A stretch of DNA of 56,562 bases from Actinomadura sp. 6K520. GTDB taxonomy: Bacteria; Actinomycetota; Actinomycetes; Streptosporangiales; Streptosporangiaceae. The position numbers and the translations under genes are program-made. This document shows positions 25,339 to 34,009 of the stretch, piece after piece. The stretch's first letter is position 1, and each line of letters opens with the position of its first letter. Where the stretch lies: positions 1 through 56,562 of the forward strand of contig NZ_SMLC01000034.1 in the NCBI RefSeq assembly GCF_004349245.1. Reading direction: 5' to 3'. The notes under the pieces are model-generated. The model was given only the letters and a program-made list of their open reading frames with translations. It did not search any database and was not told where the DNA came from.

Positions 25339-26379
25339 TCAGGGTTCGATCGTCACCTTGATCGCGGCGCCCCGGGTGACGAGGTCGAGGGCGTCGTGCA
25401 GGGAGTCCAGGGGCAGGCGGTGGGTGATGAGGTCCTCGACCGGCACCTGCCCGGAGCCGATCAGGTCCAGCGCGCGGGCGTTGTGCGCGGGGCTCGACCC
25501 GTTGGCGCCGACCAGGGACAGCTCCCGGTAGTGGACGCGGTTGGCGTCGACGGAGATGACCGGGTCGTCCTTGGGCAGCCCGCCGAACAGGCTGACCCGG
25601 CCGCCGGGCGCGACGAGCCGCTGCGCCTGCTCCTGCGCCGCGCCCGAGGCCGCCGCGGTGATCGCGACGTCGGCGCCGCGGCCGCCGGTGAGCGCCAGGA
25701 CCTCCGCGACGACGTCGGTGGCGCTCCCGTCGATCGCGGCGTCGGGCTTCACGGTCGCCGCGGCCCGGCCGAGCCGCTCGGCGTTGACCTCGACGAGGAA
25801 CACCCGGGCCGCGCCGCGCGCGCGGGCGACCCGCACGTGCAGGCAGCCGACCGGCCCGGACCCGAACACCACGACGTCGTCGCCCTCGCCGACGCCCGCC
25901 AGCTCCTGGCCGTTGAGGACGCACGCGAGCGGCTCGGCCACCGACGCCTCGGCGAACGAGACGCCGTCCGGGATGCGGTTCACCCCGTCCACCGCCAGCA
26001 CCTTCGCCGGGACGATCATGTACTCGGCGAACCCGCCGTCGTAGTGGTACCCCATCGACTCCTGCGCGTCGCAGACGGTCATCCGGCCGCGCCGGCACTC
26101 CGGGCATGCGCCGTCGGGGATGGCGGCGATGACCTGGACGCGGTCGCCCGCCGCCCAGCCGGTGACGCCCGCGCCGGCCTCGGTGACCTCGCCGGCGATC
26201 TCGTGCCCCGTCACCCGCGGCGGATCGATGTGGTGGTGCCCGAACCGGGAGATCTTGACGTCGGTGCCGCAGGTCGAGCAGTTGCGGACGCGGATCTTCA
26301 GCTCACCCGGGCCGGGCGCCGGCTCCGGCGCGTCCTCCAGGCGGATGTCGCCGGGTGCGTAGAAACGGGCGACCTTCAT
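25339..26379 (-). CDS. Zinc-dependent polyol(-phosphate) dehydrogenase, GatD-like MDR
   Basis: The protein has 346 residues; its ATG overlaps the EIIA stop (ATGA). It is a medium-chain dehydrogenase. Catalytic-zinc residues lie in NCSTCGTDVKISRFGHHH and VTGHEIAGEV. The structural-zinc loop DGACPECRRGRMTVC has three Cys with Asp in the first position, similar to GatD. NAD binding: VVVFGSGPVGCLHVRVARARGA. Given the mannitol-type EII and FruK in the same operon, it probably oxidises the imported polyol phosphate. Oxidation of mannitol-1-phosphate at C2 would give fructose-1-phosphate for FruK (inference). No canonical MtlD is present. Confidence 0.85.
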   Translation of the reverse strand: MKVARFYAPGDIRLEDAPEPAPGPGELKIRVRNCSTCGTDVKISRFGHHHIDPPRVTGHEIAGEVTEAGAGVTGWAAGDRVQVIAAIPDGACPECRRGRMTVCDAQESMGYHYDGGFAEYMIVPAKVLAVDGVNRIPDGVSFAEASVAEPLACVLNGQELAGVGEGDDVVVFGSGPVGCLHVRVARARGAARVFLVEVNAERLGRAAATVKPDAAIDGSATDVVAEVLALTGGRGADVAITAAASGAAQEQAQRLVAPGGRVSLFGGLPKDDPVISVDANRVHYRELSLVGANGSSPAHNARALDLIGSGQVPVEDLITHRLPLDSLHDALDLVTRGAAIKVTIEP

Positions 26380-26879
26380 ACGATGTGTCCTTGTCCATTC
26401 TGTAGCGGATCTGTCGTCTGCTCTTCTTCGTCCGGCGGGGCGAGGAGGGCGAGTATCCGGCCGGGCTCGTCCGACTCGCGCAGGTCGCGTGCCTTGACCG
26501 GGTCCATGAGCACCTGCGCCAGCTCGGCGAGGATCTCCATGTGGCCGTCGCCGCGCGCCGCGATCGCGATGCACACGGTGACGGGGTCGCCGTTCCAGTC
26601 CGTCCCCTCGGGGAACCGGACGAAGGCGAGCGCGTCCCGGTGGATGAGGTCGCGGCCGTCGTTGGTGCCGTGCGGGATGGCGACGCCCTCGCCGAGGTAG
26701 GTGGAGATCGACCGCTCCCGCTCCAGCATCGCGTCGACGTAGCCGGGCTCGACCGCGCCGATGTCCACCAGGACCCGCCCGCACACGCGGACCGCGTCGT
26801 CGCGGCCGGCGGCCCGGGCGTCCAGCCGGATCGCCTCGGGGGTGAGGAGGCCGGCCGCCCGGTCAGCCACCGACCTCAC
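26376..26879 (-). CDS. PTS EIIA component, mannitol/fructose type
   Basis: The protein has 167 residues from GTG 26879 (AAGGA upstream, overlapping the EIIB end by 17 bases). EIIA-2 domain: LTPEAIRLDARAAGRDDAVRVCGRVLV, MLERERSISTYLGEGVAIPHGTNDGR with H70 as the phosphorylated His, and HMEILAELAQVLMDPVKARDL. It accepts phosphate from HPr and passes it to EIIB. A Gly/Gln tail ends the protein. Confidence 0.93.
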   Translation of the reverse strand: MRSVADRAAGLLTPEAIRLDARAAGRDDAVRVCGRVLVDIGAVEPGYVDAMLERERSISTYLGEGVAIPHGTNDGRDLIHRDALAFVRFPEGTDWNGDPVTVCIAIAARGDGHMEILAELAQVLMDPVKARDLRESDEPGRILALLAPPDEEEQTTDPLQNGQGHIV

Positions 26880-27162
26880 CGCCGTCCTTGATCGCCTTGA
26901 CCAGCCGGTCGACGGCGGGGTCGCCGAGGTAGACCTCGAACGTGATCACGGGTGCCTCGCCGGCGCCGCGCCGGGCGCGGTCGGCGAGCCCGGTGTGGGT
27001 GACGACCACGTCGGCGTCGGCCGGGATGGAGTCGACGGGCGTGTGCTCGACCGCCACGTCGCTCTTCTTCAGCGCCTTGCGGAGCTGGCCGGCGAGCATG
27101 ACGCTGCTGCCCATGCCGGCGTCGCAGGCGATGACGAGCTTGCGGACGTCCTTGCCGTTCAT
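26863..27162 (-). CDS. PTS mannitol-type EIIB component
   Basis: The protein has 99 residues. RKLVIACDAGMGSSVMLAGQLRKALKK is the EIIB-Mtl P-loop with phospho-Cys C13. It is a separate small protein, whereas many mannitol permeases fuse it to EIIC. It sits between EIIC (39-base gap) and EIIA (overlapping). Confidence 0.93.
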   Translation of the reverse strand: MNGKDVRKLVIACDAGMGSSVMLAGQLRKALKKSDVAVEHTPVDSIPADADVVVTHTGLADRARRGAGEAPVITFEVYLGDPAVDRLVKAIKDGGEVGG

Positions 27163-27201
27163 CGTGATGTGCCTTTCGGGAAGGGTGCTTCGGTACCCGG
27201 G

Positions 27202-28398
27202 TCAGCGGGTGCTGGTCTCCTTGGCGGTGTCGCCGGCGTCCTCGCCCCCGGCGGCGGTGCGCTCGCCCTCGGCGGCGGTGCGCTCGCCCTCGGCGGCGGT
27301 GCCGGCGGTGTTCTCCTCGGTCTTCTCGTCGTCGCCGCGGGGCTCGGCGAGCCTGCCGAAGCCGAGCAGGGCGGCGCCGACGGCGAAGGAGACCGCGGTG
27401 GAGGCGAGCATGCCGGTGTAGACGCCGATCCAGTTGCCCGCGCCGCGCGGTGTCTGCGCGAGGTAGGCGAAGATGCTGCCCGGCGACGGGGTGGCGACCA
27501 GGCCGGTGTCGCTGATCATGAAGATCGCGACGCCGGTCATGCCGCCCGCGATCGCGGCGAGGATCATCCGCGGCTTCATGAGGATGTACGGGAAGTAGAT
27601 CTCGTGGATGCCGCCGAAGAAGTGGATGATCGCGGCGGCCGGGACGGTCGGGCGCAGCCGCCTCGGCCCGAAGAACCAGTACGCGAGCAGGACGCCGAGG
27701 CCCGGCCCGGGGTTGGACTCCAGCATGAACAGGACCGACTTGCCGGTCTCGGCGGCCTGGTCCACGCCGATCGGGCCGAGGACGCCGTGGTTGATGGCGT
27801 TGTTGAGGAACAGGACCTTCGCGGGCTCGATGAGCACGGACGTGAGCGGCAGGACGTCGTGGTCGACCAGCCAGCTGACGCCGTCCCCGGCCCAGTTGGT
27901 GAAGGCGTTCATGACCGGGCCGATCGTCAGGTTGCCGGCGACCGCCATGGCGCCGCCGATGATCCCGGCGGAGAAGTTGTCGACGAGCATCTCGAACCCG
28001 GGCCGGACGCGCTCCTGGACGAGGCCGTCGAACAGCTTCAGCAGGTACGCGGTGAGCGGACCCATGATCATCGCACCGAGGAACATCGGCACGTCGGCGC
28101 CCACGATGATGCCGACGGTGGCGACCGCGCCGACGACCGCGCCGCGCTGGCCGTGCACCATCCGGCCGCCGGTGTAGCCGATGAGCAGCGGCAGCAGGAA
28201 CTTGATCATCGGGTCGACCAGCTCGGCCAGGTCCTCGTTGGGGAGCCAGCCGGTGGGGATGAACAGCGCGGTGATCAGACCCCAGGCGATGAACGCGCCG
28301 ATGTTCGGCATGACCATCCCGGCCAGCTTGCCGCCGAACCGCTGGACCTGCGCGCGGAGCCCCGTTCCCGTGGGCTCTGGGGTGTAGTCGGTGGCCAT
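27202..28398 (-). CDS. mtlA: PTS mannitol-type permease EIIC
   Basis: The protein has 398 residues from ATG 28398 (AGGAGG upstream). Multi-span permease: FGGKLAGMVMPNIGAFIAWGLITALFIPTGW, GADVPMFLGAMIMGP, NNAINHGVLGPIG, and the mannitol-family signature HFFGGIHEIYFPYILMKPR. The charged C-terminal tail contains a TAAEGER repeat (two 21-base DNA repeats, 27250-27291). It transports and phosphorylates a hexitol or related sugar with EIIB. Substrate assignment to mannitol is by family; fructose, arabitol or another polyol is possible. Confidence 0.9.
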   Translation of the reverse strand: MATDYTPEPTGTGLRAQVQRFGGKLAGMVMPNIGAFIAWGLITALFIPTGWLPNEDLAELVDPMIKFLLPLLIGYTGGRMVHGQRGAVVGAVATVGIIVGADVPMFLGAMIMGPLTAYLLKLFDGLVQERVRPGFEMLVDNFSAGIIGGAMAVAGNLTIGPVMNAFTNWAGDGVSWLVDHDVLPLTSVLIEPAKVLFLNNAINHGVLGPIGVDQAAETGKSVLFMLESNPGPGLGVLLAYWFFGPRRLRPTVPAAAIIHFFGGIHEIYFPYILMKPRMILAAIAGGMTGVAIFMISDTGLVATPSPGSIFAYLAQTPRGAGNWIGVYTGMLASTAVSFAVGAALLGFGRLAEPRGDDEKTEENTAGTAAEGERTAAEGERTAAGGEDAGDTAKETSTR

Positions 28399-28480
28399 CT
28401 CGGGCCTCCTGTCGATCGGGGGTGGGTTCTCTCGGATGTCGGTGACCGGAGCTCGGGCGGCGGGGGGCTCTCGCGGGCGG

Positions 28481-29419
28481 TCAGGTGACGAGCGGCCGGG
28501 CGAGGTCCGGCCGCGGATGGATGCGGACGATGTCGCGCCGGATGTCGTCCTCGCCCGGCATCCGGCTGGCGGGCAGCCGGACGGCGGCCGCGCCCCAGGC
28601 GAGCGCCTCGGCGAGGGCGGCGGACCCGCGCGCACCGGCGGCGAGGAACCCGGCGAGCAGCGCGTCGCCGGCGCCGACCGTGCTGCTGGGCCGGGAGACG
28701 GGCGCGTCGCCGGTGAGGACGCCGTCGTCGTCGACGAGCACCGCCCCCTCCGCGCCGAGGCTGACCAGCACCGCGCGGGCCCCGCGCGTCCTGAGCTCCC
28801 CGGCGGCCTCGACGACGTCGGCGACCGTGCCGACCGGGCGGCCGACGGCCTCGGCGAGCTCCTCCCGGTTCGGTTTGATCAGGTCGGGCCCGGCCGGGAC
28901 GGCGGCGCGCAGCGCCGCGCCGCTGGAGTCGACCGCGACCCGGATGCCGTCCGGCGCGAACCTGCGGCACAGCGCGGCGTAGGTGTCGTCCGGGACGCCG
29001 GGCGGCAGGCTCCCGCACCCCACCACCCAGCTCGCGGCGCCGGCCTCCGCCTCGACGGCGGCGCCCAGCTCGTCCAGCTCCCCGGGCGCGAGCGGGCCCC
29101 CGGGCTCGTTCAGCTTCGTCGTGACGCCGCCCGGCTCGACGATCGTCACGTTGGACCGCGTCCGGCCCGCGACGCGGACGGCGCGGACCCGCATGCCCTC
29201 GGCCTCCAGCAGCCGGCGCAGCCGGTCCCCGTCGGCGCCGCCGACCGCGACCACGGCGGTGGAGGCGACGCCGTTGGCCAGGAGGGCGCGGGACACGTTG
29301 ACGCCCTTCCCGCCCGGGTCGACCCGCGCCGACCGCGCCCGGATGACCGCGCCGCGCGTCAGCACGTCCACCTCGATCGTGCGGTCGAGGCTCGGATTGA
29401 GCGTCACCGTGACGATCAT
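28481..29419 (-). CDS. fruK: 1-phosphofructokinase
   Basis: The protein has 312 residues. PfkB/ribokinase-family motifs: VTLNPSLDRTIEVD, ARVDPGGKGVNVSRALLANG, KLNEPGGPL, LIKPNREELAEAVG, and the catalytic STVGAGDALLAGFLAAGA. It phosphorylates fructose-1-phosphate to fructose-1,6-bisphosphate. It is the first gene of the PTS operon, directly behind the promoter at 29477-29505. A tagatose-6-phosphate kinase role is the main alternative, but the DeoR/PTS context favours FruK. Confidence 0.9.
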   Translation of the reverse strand: MIVTVTLNPSLDRTIEVDVLTRGAVIRARSARVDPGGKGVNVSRALLANGVASTAVVAVGGADGDRLRRLLEAEGMRVRAVRVAGRTRSNVTIVEPGGVTTKLNEPGGPLAPGELDELGAAVEAEAGAASWVVGCGSLPPGVPDDTYAALCRRFAPDGIRVAVDSSGAALRAAVPAGPDLIKPNREELAEAVGRPVGTVADVVEAAGELRTRGARAVLVSLGAEGAVLVDDDGVLTGDAPVSRPSSTVGAGDALLAGFLAAGARGSAALAEALAWGAAAVRLPASRMPGEDDIRRDIVRIHPRPDLARPLVT

Positions 29420-29453
29420 GCGGGCGCCGTTCCCCGAGGCATGTGGTTTCCTT

Positions 29454-29492
29454 CCCGTTTGAGTTTGTTTCCCTTGTATTTATGCCCGTTTG
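29454..29492. promoter_or_regulatory. CAAACGGG direct repeats, likely DeoR operator
   Basis: CAAACGGG (minus strand) occurs at 29485-29492, inside the promoter spacer, and at 29454-29461, exactly 31 bases (three helical turns) downstream, with additional CAAAC copies between. DeoR-family repressors bind such spaced repeats. Confidence 0.5.
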
Positions 29493-29505
29493 CAGCCGGG
29501 GTCAA
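29477..29505 (-). promoter_or_regulatory. Sigma-70 promoter of the PTS operon
   Basis: TTGACC (29500-29505) and TAAATA (29477-29482) are separated by 17 bases on the minus strand, about 58 bases before the fruK ATG. ATAAAT with a 16-base spacer is an alternative -10. It is the best vegetative promoter seen in the window. Confidence 0.7.
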
Positions 29506-29761
29506 GAGGTGCGCGGGAGTTTTCCCTGGAGAACCTGTCCCCGGGGCCGGACGGCGATGGGACGCGTGTGGGAACGCAGGCCCCCGTGGAGGCCGTCCGC
29601 GCCCGCCCGGCCGGGCCGCGTCGCGCGGCTCCGCCTTGCGGGGAACCGGCCGATCATGGGAAGGATGTGCGGAGGGCGGCGGGCGGACGAGGACGGGGGA
29701 GAGGCGTGGTGAGCCGGTCCGGAGCGGGCGCGGCCGGGGCCGAGCGGGCGGGGACGTCCTG

Positions 29762-30643
29762 ATGGCGTGGCCGGTCTGCTTCGGCCTCCTCGCCGCGTTC
29801 CTGTTCGCCGCGGCCGCCACGCTCCAGTACCGCGCGGCCAGGCGCGCGGTGGGCGGCGGCATGGACGCCGCGGCCGCGCACGGGCTGATCCGCAGGCTGG
29901 TCCGCGACCCGGTGTGGCTCACAGGGTGGGGCGTGAACCTGGGCGGGTTCTTCGCCCAGGCGGCCGCGCTGCACTTCGGGTCGACCGCCGTCGTCCAGCC
30001 CCTGCTGGTCACCCAGCTGGTCTTCACCATCCTGCTCGGCGCGGCCGGCGCGGGACACCGCCTCGTCCGGACGGACCTGCTCGGCGCCGTCGCCGTCTCG
30101 GCGGGCCTCGCCGTCCTGTTCACGGTCCCGGGGGCGATCCCGCCCGCGGGCGAGCCCTCGCGGCCCCGGCTCTACGTCGCCGGGCTGATCGCCGTGCCGC
30201 TCATCATCGTGCTGTCCCGGGCGGCGTGGCTGCGCAAGGGGCCGGTGCGCGCCGCGCTGCTCGGCGTCTGCGCGGGGCTGTGCTTCGCGGCGAGCGCGGT
30301 GCTGATCAAGCTGACCACCGCGAGCCTCCTCGACCACGGCGTCGCCGCCACCGCCGCCGACTGGCCGGGCTACACCCTGGCGGTCAGCACGCTCGCCGGG
30401 CTCCTGATCGAGCAGCGGGCCTTCGCCGCCGGGTCGCTGCCCGCCGCGATGACCGCGATGACGATGACCAACCCCATCGCCTCCTACCTGGTGGCCGTCC
30501 TCGCCTTCGACACGCTGCCGCCGCGGACGACGGCGGCGTTCGCCGCCCTCTCCGGCAGCGCCGTCCTCCTCACCGCCGGGGTCTCCCTGCTGTCGCGCTC
30601 CGCGGCCGCCGCCCGGCAGCACGGCGGCCCGCCCGGCCGCTGA
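29762..30643 (+). CDS. DMT-superfamily membrane transporter
   Basis: The protein has 293 residues from ATG 29762. About nine to ten hydrophobic helices are evident, starting WPVCFGLLAAFLFAAAATLQYRAARR; GLCFAASAVLIKLTT and AMTMTNPIASYLVAVLAFDTLP resemble the repeated EamA/NIPA-like halves. The family exports or imports small metabolites or Mg. The substrate cannot be inferred. It ends at a hairpin shared with the convergent ligase gene. Confidence 0.8.
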   Translation: MAWPVCFGLLAAFLFAAAATLQYRAARRAVGGGMDAAAAHGLIRRLVRDPVWLTGWGVNLGGFFAQAAALHFGSTAVVQPLLVTQLVFTILLGAAGAGHRLVRTDLLGAVAVSAGLAVLFTVPGAIPPAGEPSRPRLYVAGLIAVPLIIVLSRAAWLRKGPVRAALLGVCAGLCFAASAVLIKLTTASLLDHGVAATAADWPGYTLAVSTLAGLLIEQRAFAAGSLPAAMTAMTMTNPIASYLVAVLAFDTLPPRTTAAFAALSGSAVLLTAGVSLLSRSAAAARQHGGPPGR

Positions 30644-30679
30644 CGCGCCCCGGACCGGCGACCGGCGGCACGGGGCGCG
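30644..30679. terminator. Bidirectional terminator
   Basis: CGCGCCCCG (30644-30652) and CGGGGCGCG (30671-30679) form a 9-bp perfect stem with an 18-base loop between the DMT gene (plus) and the ligase gene (minus). Confidence 0.55.
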
Positions 30680-30700
30680 CGTGCGGCGCGCTCCCGCTGT

Positions 30701-32710
30701 TCAGATGACGCCGGCCTCGGTGAGCCAGCGCCACAGGCGATCCTGCTCCACGACCGTGACCCCGAGCTTCTCGGCCTTGGTGGTCTTGGCGGCGCCGACG
30801 TTGTGCCCGGTGAGCAGGTAGTCGGTGCCGGCCGAGACCGAGGAGGCGGTGGTCGCCGCGGCCAGCTCGACCAGGCGGGTGACGTCCGGCCGGCTGATCT
30901 TCGCGCCCGAGCGCGGGTCGGTGAACGCGCCGGTGATCACCACCGTCGTGCCCTTGAGCGGCGAGTCCCCAGCGGCCGCCGTGTCGATCGGCCGGTCCTC
31001 GGGCAGCACGTCGAGGTGCACGCCGCGCTCGCGCAGCGCAGCTATCTCGTGCCGCACCTCCGGGCGGGCGAAGAAGGCCACGATGCTCTCGGCGGCCTTG
31101 GGGCCGATGTCGCGGATCGCCACGAGATCCTCGACCGTGGCCGCCGCGACGTCCTCGATGCGCTGGTAGCCGGCCAGGCACAGGCGCTTGGCCGTGCCCT
31201 CGGAGGCCATCGGGATCGCCAGCCCGATCAGCGCGCGCCGCAGCCCCAGCCCCTTGGAGGCGGCGATCGAGCCGACCATGTTCCGGGCGCTGACCTCGCC
31301 CATCCGCTCGTAGCCGAGCAGCTGCTCGGCGGTCAGGTCGTAGAAGTCGCTGCGGTGCCGGAGCACGCCGTCGTCGGCGAGCTTCTCGATCCAGGTGTCG
31401 CCGACGCCCTCCATGTCGGCCGCCTGGCGCGAGGCCCAGTGCATGAGCCGGCGCGCCGCCTGCGCCGGGCACTGCAGGTTCAGGCACCACCGCTCCTCGC
31501 CGGTGCCGCGGACCTCCAGCGCGGAGCCGCACGACGGGCAGTGCTCGGGCGGGACGATCTCGACCTCGGTCCCGTCCCGCCGCTCGGGCAGCGAGCGCCC
31601 CGCGAACGGGATCACGTCGCCGCGCCGCACGACCGCGACCGTGTCGCCGATCCGCAGGTCGCGCTCGCGGATCAGGCGCGGGTTGTGCAGGGTGACGTTC
31701 TCCACCGTCACGCCGCCAACGAACACCGGCGCGACCTTCGCGCGCGGGGGGACGCGGCCGATCTTGCCGACCGGCCACTCGACCGACAGCAGCGTCGTCA
31801 GCTTCTCCTCCGGCGGGTACTTGAACGCGATCGCGCCGCGCGGCTCGGCGCTGTTGAATCCCGCCGCGTCGAACGCGGCCGGCTCGTGCAGCCGCACGAC
31901 CGCGCCGTCGATGTCGTAGTCCAGCCCGTCGCGGCGGGCGCCGATGGCGTGGATGGCGTCCATCACCTCGCCGGCACCGGCGCACACGTACTGCGCGACC
32001 GTCTCGAAACCCGCGGGGACCTCCACCGCGGCGCCGTGCCGGTCGGCGCCGAAGGCGAAGAACCGCAGCAGCCGCTTCGCCTTCGCGGCGGCTTCGGGGT
32101 CCTTGAGCACCAGCGTCCCGGCGGCGCCCGACCGCGGGTTGGTCAGCGTCCGCTCGGGGTGCGCCGCGTTGTAGGCGGACCACACCGACCGCGGCATCAC
32201 CGCCTCGCCGCGGACCTCGACGCGCCCGGAAGCCTCGATCTCCGCCGGCAGCCCCGGGATCACGTGGCGCACCTTCCCGGTCACCAGTTCGCCGACCGCG
32301 CCGGTGCCGCGCGTGGCGACGTAGTCGAGTCTCCCGTCGACGTAGACCGCGCTGAGCGAGAGCCCGTCGAGCTTCTCCGACACCCGGAAGACCTGGCCGG
32401 CGAACCGCTCGCAGAACGTGCGGATCTGCTCCTCGCCCGTCGCCTTGGCCAGCGAGAGCATCGGGCGTGCGTGCCGGACGGTCGGGCCGGTCAGCTCCGC
32501 CGGCGCGTTGACCCTGCCGAGCGGGCTGCCCGCCGGCTCGAGCTCCGGATGCTCGGCCACCAGCGCCGCCAGCTCGTCCTTCAGGGCGTCGTAGTCGGCG
32601 TCCGGCAGCGGGCTGTCTCCGGTGCCGTAGTACAGGTCGTTCAGCCGCTTGACCTCGGCGGTCAGCTCGATGATGCGCTTCGCAACGTCCACCCCCCGAT
32701 TAAACGACAC
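30701..32710 (-). CDS. ligA: Divergent NAD-dependent DNA ligase (second LigA type)
   Basis: The protein has 669 residues. All LigA parts are present: NMN-binding domain Ia (LNDLYYGTGDSPLPDADYDALKDEL), adenylation motif EKLDG with the AMP-bearing Lys, OB fold (GDTVAVVRRGDVIP), Zn finger (CPSCGSAL, CLNLQCPAQ), HhH repeats and a C-terminal BRCT (GTTVVITGAFTDPRSG). Several motifs depart from the norm: RGTGAVGELVT for RGDGxxGEDVT and VGKIGRVPP for VGRTGxxTP. This looks like a diverged paralogue rather than the essential replicative ligase. It follows a PucR regulator by 16 bases and is probably co-transcribed. GTG 32710 was taken as start; GTG 32692 is possible. Confidence 0.88.
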   Translation of the reverse strand: MSFNRGVDVAKRIIELTAEVKRLNDLYYGTGDSPLPDADYDALKDELAALVAEHPELEPAGSPLGRVNAPAELTGPTVRHARPMLSLAKATGEEQIRTFCERFAGQVFRVSEKLDGLSLSAVYVDGRLDYVATRGTGAVGELVTGKVRHVIPGLPAEIEASGRVEVRGEAVMPRSVWSAYNAAHPERTLTNPRSGAAGTLVLKDPEAAAKAKRLLRFFAFGADRHGAAVEVPAGFETVAQYVCAGAGEVMDAIHAIGARRDGLDYDIDGAVVRLHEPAAFDAAGFNSAEPRGAIAFKYPPEEKLTTLLSVEWPVGKIGRVPPRAKVAPVFVGGVTVENVTLHNPRLIRERDLRIGDTVAVVRRGDVIPFAGRSLPERRDGTEVEIVPPEHCPSCGSALEVRGTGEERWCLNLQCPAQAARRLMHWASRQAADMEGVGDTWIEKLADDGVLRHRSDFYDLTAEQLLGYERMGEVSARNMVGSIAASKGLGLRRALIGLAIPMASEGTAKRLCLAGYQRIEDVAAATVEDLVAIRDIGPKAAESIVAFFARPEVRHEIAALRERGVHLDVLPEDRPIDTAAAGDSPLKGTTVVITGAFTDPRSGAKISRPDVTRLVELAAATTASSVSAGTDYLLTGHNVGAAKTTKAEKLGVTVVEQDRLWRWLTEAGVI

Positions 32711-32726
32711 GGCACCGACAGCGGGG

Positions 32727-33905
32727 CTAGGCGGACTTCTCGGCGCGGGCGGTGCGGACCAGCCAGCTCAGCATGAGCATCAGGTCGAGCCTGCCCTCCG
32801 GCTCGGTGAACCGGCCGTCGGTCAGCTCGGTGATGCGGCGCAGGCGGTAGCGGACGGTCTGCTCGTGGATGTGCAGCCGCTCCGCCGCGACGACCGCGTT
32901 GTCCCCGCACTGCAGGTAGGTCAGCAGGGTCTCGGCCAGCGGCAGGCGGCGGGCCGGCGCCAGTTCGAGCAGCGGTCCGAGGACGGCGCCCGCGGTCGCG
33001 CCGACCAGTTCCTCCGCGGCGAGCGTCGCCAGCGGCGCGATGTGGTCGACGCACCGGACCGGGGCGCCGCCCGGCAGCAGCCCCCGCTCCGCCAGTGCGA
33101 GCGCGTGCCGGGCCCAGCGCAGCGAGACGGCGCCCTGCCCGACCGGGACGGTCGGCCCGATCGCCGCCGTCCCGAGCCTGCGCAGCGCCGGCCACAGCCG
33201 GTCCTGGCCGGGGCCCTCCGGATCGGGCACGACCAGGTACGGGATCGGCGCCTCCCAGTCGGCCAGCACGGCGGGCGGCAGGATCCGCGCCCCGGTGGGC
33301 GCCCGCTGCGGCAGCGCGACCAGGCCGATGCTCTTCGGCAGGTCCCAGCGGGCCGCCACCGCCACCTCCGCGATGGTCTCCGGTCCGGGCGGCGGCTCGG
33401 CGACCAGCAGGTCGCGCAGCCGGTCCCGGCGCCGCTCCCGCTCGGTCGCGAGCTGCCCCTGCTCCCGCGCGTACCCCTGCGCGGCGGCGTCGGCGACCCG
33501 CGCCAGCAGCATGAACAGCGAGTCGGTCAGCCGGCCCAGCGTCTCGCGCGACCAGCCGAGCCGGTAGGCGTCCATGATGAACCGGCGGCAGGCGACCTGG
33601 CTGCTCACCCGCATCGCGTTCTGCAGGGCGTCCAGGCTCCGGCCCTGCCTGGCCTCCTGCTCCCCGAGCTGCATGTACAGCTCGGTCAGCTTGCGCGCGT
33701 CGGCGTTCGGGTGGTCGACGGAGTCGACGAAGAACGCGACGGTGTCGCTGACCGTCCGCTCGACCCGCTTGGCGTACTCGCCGCCGTCGTCGCCCGCGTA
33801 CTCGGGCACCTGGTCGCGGATCTCCCGCTCCATCTCTGCGACGGCGGACTGGAGGTGCTGGCGCAGCAGGTCGGGCAGTTCGGCGGGCATGGGCCCCTGT
33901 GTCAT
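32727..33905 (-). CDS. PucR-family transcriptional regulator
   Basis: The protein has 392 residues from ATG 33905 (ATG 33890 has a better AGGGG site). Helical N-terminal sensor region (RRFIMDAYRLGWSRETLGRLTDSLF), then a GGDEF-like central region and the C-terminal PucR HTH: LAETLLTYLQCGDNAVVAAERLHIHEQTVRYRLRRITELT. This C-terminal HTH is typical of CdaR/PucR regulators. Downstream is the divergent DNA ligase in the same operon, an unusual pairing. The effector is unknown. Confidence 0.9.
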   Translation of the reverse strand: MTQGPMPAELPDLLRQHLQSAVAEMEREIRDQVPEYAGDDGGEYAKRVERTVSDTVAFFVDSVDHPNADARKLTELYMQLGEQEARQGRSLDALQNAMRVSSQVACRRFIMDAYRLGWSRETLGRLTDSLFMLLARVADAAAQGYAREQGQLATERERRRDRLRDLLVAEPPPGPETIAEVAVAARWDLPKSIGLVALPQRAPTGARILPPAVLADWEAPIPYLVVPDPEGPGQDRLWPALRRLGTAAIGPTVPVGQGAVSLRWARHALALAERGLLPGGAPVRCVDHIAPLATLAAEELVGATAGAVLGPLLELAPARRLPLAETLLTYLQCGDNAVVAAERLHIHEQTVRYRLRRITELTDGRFTEPEGRLDLMLMLSWLVRTARAEKSA

Positions 33906-34009
33906 CCGCTATCCGTTTCCGCCGGGGGTGGGGGTGGAACGGCCTCACCTTAGGCAAAAAAGGGAAAAGCTGTCATCACACCCGCTCGTCCTCCGGGACC
34001 GGGCCCCGG

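Larger units (their letters stand above)
29420..29761. other. Divergent intergenic region holding the PTS operon promoter
   Basis: This 342-base gap separates fruK (minus) from a DMT transporter (plus). The fruK-proximal 29440-29505 is a marked AT-rich island with promoter and repeats. The remaining 29510-29761 shows no convincing gene. Confidence 0.5.

Noticed and set aside
25046..26107. N-terminal extension of enzyme I through the HPr and dehydrogenase genes
   Set aside because: The extension is only an open shadow frame; the ATG at 25045 overlaps the HPr stop and is the natural start.
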